Translations under genes and position numbers: made by a program
Notes under the pieces: generated by a model
Seen by the model: the letters and a program-made list of their open reading frames with translations, nothing else
Databases searched by the model: none
Told to the model about the DNA's origin: nothing
From: an uncultured Alphaproteobacteria bacterium
Lineage (GTDB): Bacteria; Pseudomonadota; Alphaproteobacteria; RF32; CAG-239
Direction: 5' to 3'
Length of the DNA: 64,000 nt
Assembly (NCBI GenBank): GCA_934271465.1
Contig: CAKQRQ010000004.1
Location: 61,642 to 125,641 of the forward strand
Shown here: positions 53,747 to 61,498 of the stretch, one piece after another
How positions within the stretch are numbered: position 1 is the stretch's first letter
Layout of the letters: each line of letters opens with the position of its first letter

Positions 53747-53839
53747 CTGAAATTCCTTTCCTGTTGCCCTGAATTATACAGCCCGCAGACAAAAAAGCAA
53801 AAGATAAGTTATTTTTTCACCAAAAATTAAAAATATCAG

Positions 53840-53868
53840 TTGACAAGCCGCTTTATTTATACTAGGTT
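53840..53868 (+). promoter_or_regulatory. Promoter of rpmJ
   Basis: TTGACA (53840-53845) with a 17-nt spacer to TAGGTT (53863-53868), 35 nt before the ATG. The -35 box is perfect; the -10 is weaker, as in many strong alphaproteobacterial promoters. Confidence 0.6.
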
Positions 53869-53903
53869 GTGCTCAACTTTTAAGATTTTGAAGGATGAAA
53901 GAA

Positions 53904-54029
53904 ATGAAGATTTACAGTTCATTAAAAAGCAAAAAGGTTCGTGATAAGGACTGCCAAATCGTCCGTCGCAAAGGCCGTGTTTACGTAATCAACAAGAAAA
54001 ACCCCAAGATGAAAGCTCGTCAGGGTTAA
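53904..54029 (+). CDS. rpmJ: 50S ribosomal protein L36
   Basis: This 41-residue ORF reads MKIYSSLKSKKVRDKDCQ, then IVRRKGRVYVINKKNPKMKA, then RQG, which matches the alphaproteobacterial L36 of the longer type with a single cysteine and therefore no zinc site. AAGGA lies 8 nt before the ATG. It stands alone with its own promoter and a perfect terminator. Confidence 0.95.
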   Translation: MKIYSSLKSKKVRDKDCQIVRRKGRVYVINKKNPKMKARQG

Positions 54030-54046
54030 TTGATTTACAGATTTTA

Positions 54047-54082
54047 GAAAAAACCTCCGATAACGCAATCGGAGGTTTTTTA
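54047..54082 (+). terminator. Terminator of rpmJ
   Basis: AAAAAACCTCCGAT pairs with ATCGGAGGTTTTTT around a short loop; a perfect intrinsic terminator. Confidence 0.92.
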
Positions 54083-54107
54083 TTAAGTAAATTCAGATTC
54101 AACTATA

Positions 54108-54125
54108 CTCGGCACGAGGATGACG
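54108..54125. repeat. Fragment of the REP-like repeat after the flagellin gene
   Basis: CTCGGCACGAGGATGACG matches one end of the palindromic repeat at 56101-56206 (CTCGGGCACGAGAATGACA) with few differences, so repeat pieces lie on both sides of the flagellin gene. Confidence 0.55.
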
Positions 54126-54130
54126 ACCGA

Positions 54131-56074
54131 CTATCCAAACAACGCGAGCACGCTTTGGGCTGAGTTGGCCGCTAGAGAAAGCGCGTTGGTCGCCAATTGC
54201 TGGCGGGTTTGGAGTGCTAAGTAATTCGCGGATTCTTCATTCATATCAGCCAAAACTAAATTATCCGCGCCTGTTTCAAGAACATCTGTCAAAGACTCGG
54301 TAAAGCTTTGCTGCGTTTGGATTATGCTGTAATTATTCCCGAGTTCTGATTGAAACGTGCGGATTTTGTTGACAGCAGCCAACAATTCTTGAATTGAGTT
54401 GGCAATATCTCCTTGTGTTGTCCATTCGGCTTTTGTTAAACCAAGAGCCGCAGAACTCATATCCTGCCCCTGAACGGTTAGTTTGTTGTTTCGGGTTTCG
54501 TTGAACACAACGTCCAATTTTTCATTTTTGAGTAAATTAACGCCTTGATAGGACGAATCATTAATTAATCTATCATACTGCTCAAAGGCTTTGTTGTATT
54601 GGTCGGCGTAAGATGAATCTGCTGACGATGTTGTCTGATACCCTTTAATTCCCTGCTCGGCTTTGGCTTGAAGGCCGGCAACCATCTCGTCCAAGAAATC
54701 CAGCGATGGCGCAACCTCACCGGCCTCTTCCGCAAATCCGGCCGGAAGGTTATTATCCACCATCGTATTGTCGCTAACATCGGTATCTGTTTTATACACT
54801 TTGCCATTATGGCTGAATTTCGAACCCTCTACCGCATTAAAAGTTAGCTGATTATTCTGATTATAAAATAATTGCCTAGAGCTTTCCAAATTCATTTGCG
54901 CTTGGTTTGAGTTCAGGTTAATTGTTAGTGCATACCCTCCTCCTGAAATATTTCCCCAAAGAAGTATACTTCCTCTCAGGTTAACTTGAGCACGATCGTT
55001 CACAGTTAAAGTTCCACCAACACAGACTTCTCCATCTTGCGCCGCACCAGAAAGATTGATCACACTTTGGTCGTTGGCTATTAACCTTGAAGAATCCAAA
55101 CAGCGTTTTGCTAAACAATTGAATTGAGCATTTCCACTAGTTGTCAAAACACTTGCCGAAACTCCCCGTGAGGCATCTTGGCGCATACAAACATTAAGTG
55201 TTCCAGAGATATCTGCATATACTGATGTGATTGCCGAAGAATGAACATATCCCGTATAGCCTTTATCATAAATAGAGCATACCCCTGAAAAAACAGAATC
55301 ACCTGCATGGAAAATTCCTCTTGAGGCAAAGCTATTTCCTACGGAATATTCAACTTGTTTGGTCGTATCCATCATCAGGTCAAGGTTGTGAAACGTTATA
55401 TTTTTTTTGCCGCCTAAATTCATAACCTGACTTGAAACACGCGTTCTTGTGACCCCTCGGATAGAAATATCAGAAATAACTAAATCATCAGCTCTTGCAA
55501 CAATGCCGTCTGTTATATTCAACTTTTCTAAATCAATATCGATACTTGAGAACTTTCCTGTGTCCGGCTCATCGACACCATAATAGCCCACGCCGACAAG
55601 GTTTTGTCCGGCTTTTAGGCTGATTTGTCCTTCCGCTTGGATATTCCCATAAATGACGATATTCCCTTGAACGCCGCTGTCCAAAGCGGCTTTGAGTTCC
55701 GCCCAGTTGCTCGCAACCGCCGCAACGTTTTCTTGACTTGCAAACCATTCTTTACTTGGGATTTTGGTCGCCGTTAAGGCTTCCGTCGCGATTGCCGAGG
55801 CTTGTTCTAAAAATGACACCCCGCTTGTCAGGCCTTGCGTTGCCGTTTGGATTGTTTGTATTCCCTGCCCCATCGCGTCGAGGAGCGCATCCAAATCCGA
55901 GGCGCGGTTTGTTAAGGCTCTTGCTTGATAATAGCTTGACGCATTATCTATCGCGGAATTGACTTTCTTGCCTGTCGAAAGCCTTTCCTGCGTCGTGTTC
56001 ATTTGTTTGGAGATATTTTTGAGGCTGTTTAAGTTACTCCGCATTGACGCCGTCAGCGTGATACTTTTCACCAT
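54131..56074 (-). CDS. Flagellin with very large beta-helix-like central insert
   Basis: The 647-residue flagellin has normal ends. The N-terminal D0/D1 (about 1-105) starts ITLTASMRSNLNSLKNI and includes RLSTGKKVNSAIDN. The C-terminal D1/D0 (about 465-647) includes LADMNEESANYLALQTRQQL and ends AQSVLALFG. Between them, at about 115-440, is an insert with an opening helix (NWAELKAALDSG), then short strands with stacked turns (GNIVIYGNIQAEGQISLKA, GQNLVGVGYYG, VISDISIRGV, NITFHNLDLMM). This is a pattern of right-handed parallel beta-helix (pectate-lyase-like) proteins, with several cysteines. It would be displayed on the filament surface. Catalysis is not shown. RBS GGAGG; no chaperone gene is adjacent. 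Confidence 0.88.
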   Translation of the reverse strand: MVKSITLTASMRSNLNSLKNISKQMNTTQERLSTGKKVNSAIDNASSYYQARALTNRASDLDALLDAMGQGIQTIQTATQGLTSGVSFLEQASAIATEALTATKIPSKEWFASQENVAAVASNWAELKAALDSGVQGNIVIYGNIQAEGQISLKAGQNLVGVGYYGVDEPDTGKFSSIDIDLEKLNITDGIVARADDLVISDISIRGVTRTRVSSQVMNLGGKKNITFHNLDLMMDTTKQVEYSVGNSFASRGIFHAGDSVFSGVCSIYDKGYTGYVHSSAITSVYADISGTLNVCMRQDASRGVSASVLTTSGNAQFNCLAKRCLDSSRLIANDQSVINLSGAAQDGEVCVGGTLTVNDRAQVNLRGSILLWGNISGGGYALTINLNSNQAQMNLESSRQLFYNQNNQLTFNAVEGSKFSHNGKVYKTDTDVSDNTMVDNNLPAGFAEEAGEVAPSLDFLDEMVAGLQAKAEQGIKGYQTTSSADSSYADQYNKAFEQYDRLINDSSYQGVNLLKNEKLDVVFNETRNNKLTVQGQDMSSAALGLTKAEWTTQGDIANSIQELLAAVNKIRTFQSELGNNYSIIQTQQSFTESLTDVLETGADNLVLADMNEESANYLALQTRQQLATNALSLAANSAQSVLALFG

Positions 56075-56100
56075 ATCACACCTCCGATTTTACAAAAACC

Positions 56101-56206
56101 GTCATGTTCGGGCTTGACCCGGACATCCAGGTCAAACAAATAAGCTTCTTTTCTCCCTGGATTCCCGTGTCTATTCCTCGGCTCCGCCTCGGGCACGAGA
56201 ATGACA
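56101..56206. repeat. REP-like palindromic repeat
   Basis: One arm is GTCATGTTCGGGCTTGACCC, then GGACATCCAGG; the other is CCTGGATTCCCGTGTC running to GGGCACGAGAATGACA. Their outer and inner ends are complementary (GTCAT/ATGAC, CCAGG/CCTGG), making a large imperfect palindrome. It resembles the dispersed repeats with GGGCTTGACCCGG cores common between genes of alphaproteobacteria. Confidence 0.7.
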
Positions 56207-56236
56207 GAAAATTCTTCTGTAAGCCTAGAAACTGTA

Positions 56237-56245
56237 GGGGGGGGG
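56237..56245. repeat. Nine-G homopolymer tract
   Basis: A run of nine G on + (C on -) lies 163 bp upstream of the flagellin ATG, between the REP-like repeat and the next promoter. Such runs are prone to slippage. Confidence 0.9.
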
Positions 56246-56500
56246 TAAGACGAGGCGTGTGCTTGAACCACCCGCGGCACCTGCCGCAAGTCCGTTCAAT
56301 TCGTTGCTGTCATTTCCAAACACCACTCAAAAACCTCGTTTTTATACCTTAAAAGAAGAGCAAAAGTCTCCTTTTTACTCTCCTTTTAATCTATTATCTT
56401 TCCTCTCCGTTTCAATCTGTTTCGGAAAGTTATGCAGAGTTTTTTAAATTAACTTAAGCTCATCTAAATGGTTTTCTGTGACTATTTTTGTTAATCTCCT

Positions 56501-56528
56501 TTGAAAAGCAAAATTTAGCCTATATAAT
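56501..56528 (+). promoter_or_regulatory. Promoter of the secreted 239-residue protein gene
   Basis: TTGAAA (56501-56506) and TATAAT (56523-56528), 16-nt spacer, 34 nt before the ATG at 56563. Confidence 0.65.
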
Positions 56529-56562
56529 ATTTTTATCAAAACAACTTATTCGGAGATGTAAT

Positions 56563-57282
56563 ATGTTTTTGCGCCTGTGTGCCTTTTTTACAGCAATTAT
56601 ATTTTCTTTTGCCGCTTGGGCTCAAGGAACAAATGAATCAGCTTCACCCCAACAAAAACAAGCTTCTTGGGCGCCAAATCCGAATAACGACACCGTCCTT
56701 GCAGAAATTTCAAACGCCATCGGCGCTTCTGCCCTCAACAACATCACAAACTCTGAGCAGGTTTTTTGTTACCAAATTGCAACCAAGCCGGATAATTATA
56801 CGGGCTATACCTTGGACGGCATGGCTCTTGTCGGCTTCTGCGGCGTTTTAAACAAAGAACTCCAAGGGCTCGTCAAATCCGAATTTTTGATGAACCCCGA
56901 CAATCTTTCTTTTGACACGACAGAAAACTGCGTTATTCGCCCCAAAATTATGCTGCGTTTTGTTCGCGGCGTCGATTCGACGGATATGTTACTTTCTTCT
57001 CCGTGCCATGCCGTAGCCATTTTTTACGGCGGCAAGATTTCCGCCTTTAACGCCAAACCGGCAGCTCAAATCATCGACGCTTTGGTTGCCCCGTTGATTA
57101 AAAACAAAGTCGATTTCGCTTCACCGGCATTATTTAACCAACTTCTTCCAGTCGGCGTTGCTCAAACTGATGAGCAAAAAGCCCTTTTGCAACAGAAAAA
57201 CGAACCCGTCCGCTCCTGGCAAAAAGAGCAGCAACAGGATGCCGCACGTCGTTCCGGTTGGAACAAACTCAAAGCAAATTAA
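56563..57282 (+). CDS. Secreted protein of unknown function
   Basis: The ATG at 56563 follows CGGAGATGTAAT and a good promoter; an upstream in-frame start at 56488 lies before that promoter. The 239-residue product has a signal peptide (MFLRLCAFFTAIIFSFAAWA, cleavage before QGT). The mature domain has four cysteines (VFCYQ, GFCGV, ENCVI, SPCHA), probably two disulfides, and a basic Gln-rich tail. No family was recognised. Its 3' end faces the atpF gene with only 19 nt between. Confidence 0.75.
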   Translation: MFLRLCAFFTAIIFSFAAWAQGTNESASPQQKQASWAPNPNNDTVLAEISNAIGASALNNITNSEQVFCYQIATKPDNYTGYTLDGMALVGFCGVLNKELQGLVKSEFLMNPDNLSFDTTENCVIRPKIMLRFVRGVDSTDMLLSSPCHAVAIFYGGKISAFNAKPAAQIIDALVAPLIKNKVDFASPALFNQLLPVGVAQTDEQKALLQQKNEPVRSWQKEQQQDAARRSGWNKLKAN

Positions 57283-57301
57283 ATCTGTTTTATCGTAAAG
57301 A

Positions 57302-57910
57302 TTAAGCGATTTTATCAAGACGGCTTATCGATTCGTCAATCAATTTATCCAAAGCCGAATTATCTAAACGTTCATTCAAAATTTTGCGAACGGCGCCGAT
57401 TGTCAAATCCGCCGTCTTATCGGCAACTTCTTGAGTCGCATTTTCTTCAGCCGCTTTCAAACGAGCTTTAGCATCACGCTCTTTTGCAGCCATATCTGCT
57501 TCCAACCGCGCAAAAGTCTCTTTTTTAAGAGCCTCAATTTCTCTTTCGGACTTTGCCAAAATCTCTGCAGCCTCTTGATGAGTATTTCGAAACTTCCGCT
57601 CATAATCAGCCAACAGTTTTTGAGCCTCTTCCTTAAGATTGACAGCCTCTTTAATTCGATTTGCAATAGCCTCTCCGCGGCCTTTGAGCAAACCGGCCAA
57701 AGCTTTGCCGACAGGCTTTGCAAGCCCCGCCACAGCCACAACAAACGCCGCGCCGACCCAAAACTCCGCATGCAGATAAAAAGGCTCAGCACCATGCGCA
57801 CTCAAACCTTGAGCCGTATTTTCCAAAACATCAGCCACGCTCGAAGCCGCATTCAACACAGCATCTTGCGTTGCGTCAATCAAATCTTTATTGGGAATAG
57901 TCTCGTTCAT
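57302..57910 (-). CDS. atpF: ATP synthase F0 subunit b
   Basis: The 202-residue stator subunit has one membrane helix (about 48-66) after an unusually long N-terminal extension of about 45 residues, then a charged coiled coil (about 85-200) that reaches up to F1. Its ATG overlaps the b' stop (ATGA), so it is coupled. Paired b and b' genes are typical of alphaproteobacteria, where F1 genes sit in another operon; none is here. Confidence 0.9.
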   Translation of the reverse strand: MNETIPNKDLIDATQDAVLNAASSVADVLENTAQGLSAHGAEPFYLHAEFWVGAAFVVAVAGLAKPVGKALAGLLKGRGEAIANRIKEAVNLKEEAQKLLADYERKFRNTHQEAAEILAKSEREIEALKKETFARLEADMAAKERDAKARLKAAEENATQEVADKTADLTIGAVRKILNERLDNSALDKLIDESISRLDKIA

Positions 57911-58398
57911 GCTTGTTCTTTCTTTAATGAATCAATAGCCGCTGCCGCATCTTTGGCCTTAACGCCGCCGAACCCGAGATTTTTCAAAACATCTATCGCC
58001 AATTCAGCCGCCGAAGCCTCAACTTTTTGCAAAGCTTTTTCTTTAGCTTGTTCGATTTTTTTCTCCCCGCCACTGATTTCAGCCTCCAATTTGGCAGCCA
58101 AATCTTCTTGCTTGCGGTTAATCATCTCGCCAAGTTCATCTCTGTTTTTTTGCAAAGAAATCTGAGCCTTATCAGTTGCCTCTTTAAGCGCCGCATGATA
58201 TTTCTCCAGAGCCTTTTCGACTTGCTGTTTAATCTCCGCGGCTTTTTGCAAATCGCCGTCAATTTTTTCTTTACGCAGATTAATCATCTCCGCCGTCTTA
58301 GGAATAATAAAACGGCTCATAATAAACAGCATCGAAAAAAAGCTGATTAAAAGCCAAAACAGCTGTGACGGAAAAACGCTAAAATCCAACTGAGGCAT
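57907..58398 (-). CDS. atpF': ATP synthase F0 subunit b'
   Basis: The ATG at 58398 with GGAG 7 nt upstream gives 163 residues; an upstream TTG is in frame but less likely. The helix FPSQLFWLLISFFSMLFIMS (8-27) is followed by IIPKTAEMINLRKEKI and a long coiled coil, as expected for b'. It pairs with b to form the peripheral stalk. It is located between atpE and atpF. Confidence 0.92.
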   Translation of the reverse strand: MPQLDFSVFPSQLFWLLISFFSMLFIMSRFIIPKTAEMINLRKEKIDGDLQKAAEIKQQVEKALEKYHAALKEATDKAQISLQKNRDELGEMINRKQEDLAAKLEAEISGGEKKIEQAKEKALQKVEASAAELAIDVLKNLGFGGVKAKDAAAAIDSLKKEQA

Positions 58399-58487
58399 TT
58401 CTTTGCTCCACAAAAATTTTCCCTTCCAAACAGGAATCTTCAATTTTTTGAAGACTCCCGTTTTGAAAGGATAAGTTATTCAAAAAA

Positions 58488-58709
58488 TTAGTTGCCGGTC
58501 AACATAACCAACGCGATAACCAAGGCATACAAAGCAATAGCCTCAACCGCAGCAAATCCGGCCCAACCATAAATATCAACATCTTTTTTAACCTGAGGAT
58601 TACGACCGACAGTCAAAATAATCGTCGTCCAAACCTGTGTAACACCCCAAGCGGCAACAGTCATTGACAAAGCGCAGACAGCAGCACTGACATAAGCTAA
58701 TGGTTCCAT
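58488..58709 (-). CDS. atpE: ATP synthase F0 subunit c
   Basis: The 73-residue proteolipid forms the proton-driven ring. It has two helices joined by the polar loop GRNPQVKKD; the proton-carrying glutamate is in FAAVEAIALYALVIA. The usual Na+ ligands (Gln in helix 1, Ser/Thr after Glu) are absent, so it should be proton-type. The glycine-rich motif of helix 1 is unusual: CALSMTVAAWGVTQVWTTI keeps only one glycine and has Thr at sites normally Gly. Confidence 0.93.
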   Translation of the reverse strand: MEPLAYVSAAVCALSMTVAAWGVTQVWTTIILTVGRNPQVKKDVDIYGWAGFAAVEAIALYALVIALVMLTGN

Positions 58710-58756
58710 TTTTTTTCCTTTCTATAAGATAATATCAATTTCCAAACATAATTATA

Positions 58757-59479
58757 TTAGTGCTCATGAATGGCATCGCTCAAATAGATGCAACTCAGAA
58801 CAGTATAAATAAAGGCTTGCAGCAAAGAAATAAACATTTCAAAGCAGATAATAGCCGAGTCAAACAACAACGGCACAGCCCCCATAACACCCAAACCGAC
58901 AATAAAGCCGGCAATAATCTTCAACATAATGTGCCCGACAGTCATATTGGCAACCAGACGGACCGTCAAACTGAAAGGTTTCGATAAAAAAGAAATCATT
59001 TCAATCGGCACAATCAACGGCGCCAACGCAAAGGGAATCCCTTTGGGTAAAAAGGTTCTCAACCAACCGATTTTCTTCTTTTTAATCCCAACGCACACAT
59101 TAAACATCAACGCAGTCAAAGACAAAGAACCCACCGCCGTCAAATGCGACGTAAACGTAAACGAATATGGAAAGAGTCCGAGCAAATTACCAAACGCCAC
59201 AAACAAAAACAGCGTAAAAATAAACGGAAAATATTTTAGCCCCTCCGCCCCGACGTTTTCGCGCAGCAAATTATGAATAAACTCATACAGCCCCTCTGGA
59301 ACAGACTGCGCCGCATTCGGAACAAGACTCCTTTTTCTCAAACAAAGGGCAAACAACGTTGTCGAAACAACAACCGCCAACACCATAAACAAAGACGAAT
59401 TGGTAAAAGAGACATCAACCCCGCCGATATGCAAAGGGATAATCGGTTTGATAACAAATTGTTCCATCGGGCTAGACAC
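58757..59479 (-). CDS. atpB: ATP synthase F0 subunit a
   Basis: The 240-residue multi-helix subunit provides the proton half-channels. The essential arginine is in FSLTVRLVANMTVGHI (near 174), facing the c-ring glutamate. About six hydrophobic segments are present. It is preceded by atpI by 14 nt and followed by atpE after 47 nt. Confidence 0.95.
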   Translation of the reverse strand: MSSPMEQFVIKPIIPLHIGGVDVSFTNSSLFMVLAVVVSTTLFALCLRKRSLVPNAAQSVPEGLYEFIHNLLRENVGAEGLKYFPFIFTLFLFVAFGNLLGLFPYSFTFTSHLTAVGSLSLTALMFNVCVGIKKKKIGWLRTFLPKGIPFALAPLIVPIEMISFLSKPFSLTVRLVANMTVGHIMLKIIAGFIVGLGVMGAVPLLFDSAIICFEMFISLLQAFIYTVLSCIYLSDAIHEH

Positions 59480-59493
59480 GGATACAAAACTCC

Positions 59494-59793
59494 TTATTTA
59501 TGGTTATCTTCCTGTTTTGACAAACGATAGACGTTCAAAACGCCGGCCGCTCCGCCAAAAAACAAAAATACCGACATCAACCAGGGCTTTGTGTGCAACA
59601 CCTCATCTGCCAAATAGCCGATTGCCCCGCCGACCAAAACCGCCGACAACAAATCCGCAACGATTCTCAAACCGATTCGTGAAGCGCGGCCATACTCGTT
59701 ATCCCTGGTCTCATGCCTGAGCACAGCTTCCTTTCGACGCACGTCTTCAATCTTTTGTCCCAGTCTTTTGATATCCTCAGGTATTTTTTTCAT
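59494..59793 (-). CDS. atpI: ATP synthase assembly protein AtpI
   Basis: The 99-residue protein has a charged N-terminal stretch and two helices (IVADLLSAVLVGGAIGYLAD and a second, LMSVFLFFGGAAGVLNVY) with the AtpI/Gly-Tyr signature. AtpI helps c-ring assembly and Mg2+ handling. It is the first gene of the F0 operon. Confidence 0.88.
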   Translation of the reverse strand: MKKIPEDIKRLGQKIEDVRRKEAVLRHETRDNEYGRASRIGLRIVADLLSAVLVGGAIGYLADEVLHTKPWLMSVFLFFGGAAGVLNVYRLSKQEDNHK

Positions 59794-59826
59794 GTCTATG
59801 ACACTACACCAAAAATTATTAAAAAT

Positions 59827-60570
59827 TTATTTAGGTTGTTCGTTTTCTTCTTTTTCAGGCAGTGCATTATCCAAAAGAGTCTTAAACTCAGCAACGGATT
59901 TCAACCCCGAAACAAGCTGATTCCCCGAGGCAGAAGAAATTACAAAAGACGGCGTTCCCGCAATGCCCAAATCTGTCAATCCGGCCTGTCTGTCTTTCAA
60001 GATGCGCGCCGCGACAATATCGTCCCTCAAACAAGCCTGCGCCTTTTCATCACCGACCCCGCTCAACGCGGCATACTGCAACAAAACTTTTTGTGGCTGA
60101 AAAGCCATTCCCCAATCACGCTGTTTCTTAAACAAAACATCTGCAAAATCAAAATACTTATCCTGCGCAACGCATTCCGCCAACAATGCCGCGTCCATAG
60201 AGTTTTTATCCAGCGGCAGCGGCACAAACACAACCCTGACAAGTCCCTTGTCAATATAGTTTTCTTTAAGCTGAGGCAAAACATCCAGATGAAAATCTGC
60301 ACAATGAGAACAAGCGAAAGAAGAATATTCATACAATGTGACGGGTGCTTTGTCGCTTCCAAAAGCATGATCCTGCGGAAAAGCATAATTCGCGGGAATT
60401 TCTTTAGATTCCGAAACCTCTTGAGCTGTTGCCTGACTCATCAAAACAAAATTTCCGTTTTCATCAACGGAAAACCCCTTTGCCCCCAAATACAAAGCTC
60501 CGGCAAAAAAATACATCAGCACACCGGCCAATACGGCGCTCAAAGTTTTAATAGACTGTTCAAATTTCAT
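59827..60570 (-). CDS. DsbA-family thiol oxidoreductase
   Basis: The 247-residue protein is held by an N-terminal helix (LSAVLAGVLMYFFAGALYLG) or an uncleaved signal. Its thioredoxin-like domain has active site C87-S-H-C90 and the cis-Pro loop GTPSFV. DsbA-like proteins (BdbD/Com1 branch) form disulfides outside the cytoplasm. This fits the Cys-rich secreted proteins encoded nearby, although the link is inferred. It lies between dciA and atpI. Confidence 0.88.
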   Translation of the reverse strand: MKFEQSIKTLSAVLAGVLMYFFAGALYLGAKGFSVDENGNFVLMSQATAQEVSESKEIPANYAFPQDHAFGSDKAPVTLYEYSSFACSHCADFHLDVLPQLKENYIDKGLVRVVFVPLPLDKNSMDAALLAECVAQDKYFDFADVLFKKQRDWGMAFQPQKVLLQYAALSGVGDEKAQACLRDDIVAARILKDRQAGLTDLGIAGTPSFVISSASGNQLVSGLKSVAEFKTLLDNALPEKEENEQPK

Positions 60571-60575
60571 GTTCG

Positions 60576-61094
60576 TTACTTCTTATTGTTAGCGACAACA
60601 GCACATCCGAGTTTTTGCAGAGCCTCGCTTAATTCGGAATGTTGCAACCCCGTGCTCAGGTTATTAATATAAGTTTCTTCTTCGTGCGTGACAAGTTTTT
60701 TTTCAGGCTTATGGACACCCTGTTTTGAAAAAGAAAAACTTGCCGGATTCTGAATAATCTTCAGCGCTTTAACAGCCTCATATCCAAAAAAGACATTAAC
60801 TTTTTCAATCAAAATCTTGCTTTTAAGCTGCAATTCAAGCGCAAAAGCACCGCTTGCCGTCTCAATATGAAGCGTGCCCTGCGTACGCTCGCCCTTTTTG
60901 AAGTCAATCTTAACAGGCTGCGAAAAAGCGGCCAATTCCTCTCCGACGATTTCTTGCCAATGGCATAAAACATCAGCCTCGGCAAAAGCCTTTTTGCCAA
61001 GCATTTTCCGCGTCAGCGACCCGAGCAAACTGTTTAATCCCTGCAAATCTCCGGTGCGGCGCTCATTGCTGATAATGTCTTTAGTCTCTGTCAT
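60576..61094 (-). CDS. dciA: DciA-like DnaB helicase loader (DUF721)
   Basis: With the ATG at 61094 the protein has 172 residues; the frame extends to a TTG at 61172 without clear signals. The DUF721 core is present: GSLTRKMLGKKAFAEADV, then CHWQEIVGEELAAFSQPVKI, and LHIETASGAFALELQLKSK. DciA loads the replicative helicase in bacteria that lack DnaC/DnaI. It is 5 nt upstream of the DsbA-like gene, an order frequent in alphaproteobacteria. Confidence 0.85.
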   Translation of the reverse strand: MTETKDIISNERRTGDLQGLNSLLGSLTRKMLGKKAFAEADVLCHWQEIVGEELAAFSQPVKIDFKKGERTQGTLHIETASGAFALELQLKSKILIEKVNVFFGYEAVKALKIIQNPASFSFSKQGVHKPEKKLVTHEEETYINNLSTGLQHSELSEALQKLGCAVVANNKK

Positions 61095-61201
61095 ACGGGC
61101 AACTTTAACAAACTCTGTCAACAAGAGCAAGGCTTTTGTTGACTCATTCCCCCGACCGACGATATAATCCAAACCACAAATCAGATTAAGAAAGGTTTCC
61201 G

Positions 61202-61498
61202 ATGGATTACATTCAGTTTTTTCAAGCCCTGCTGGCGCTTATCTTTGTCCTTGGGCTGTTATTAATCACATTATGGATAATTAAAACCTGCCAGCAAAAA
61301 GGCCTCTCCGGAAAACTCGGCAAATGTTTCAAGAGCGGAAACAAAATCAACCTTGTGGAATATCGCCGAATAGATGCCAAAAATTCAACTGTTGTTTTGG
61401 AATATGACGGCGAAGAATTTTTTATTCTGCTTGGCGCAAACGACGCCCTTTTGCTCAAACAAAAAGAAACCTCTGCGAAAGTATTGCCTCATGACTAA
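61202..61498 (+). CDS. fliO: Flagellar biosynthesis protein FliO
   Basis: The 98-residue membrane protein has one helix (LLALIFVLGLLLITLWII, about 10-28) followed by a small cytosolic domain with INLVEYRRIDAKNSTVVLEY, the FliO pattern. FliO helps assemble the FliP ring of the export gate. Its end overlaps fliP by 8 nt. Confidence 0.88.
   Translation: MDYIQFFQALLALIFVLGLLLITLWIIKTCQQKGLSGKLGKCFKSGNKINLVEYRRIDAKNSTVVLEYDGEEFFILLGANDALLLKQKETSAKVLPHD

Larger units (their letters stand above)
56075..56562. other. 488-bp gap upstream of flagellin
   Basis: No gene is supported here. It contains the flagellin RBS, a REP-like palindromic repeat (56101-56206), a run of nine G (56237-56245), and the promoter of the next + strand gene at 56501-56528. 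No sigma-28 or sigma-54 box for flagellin was found; the flagellin promoter must lie upstream of or inside the repeat. Confidence 0.6.

Noticed and set aside
56068..56352. Overlapping short open frames on both strands upstream of flagellin
   Set aside because: They run through the REP-like palindrome and the G9 tract and have no protein-like features or RBS.
58488..58709. Sodium-type ATP synthase ring
   Set aside because: The Na+ ligand pattern (Gln in helix 1, Ser/Thr after the Glu) is absent.
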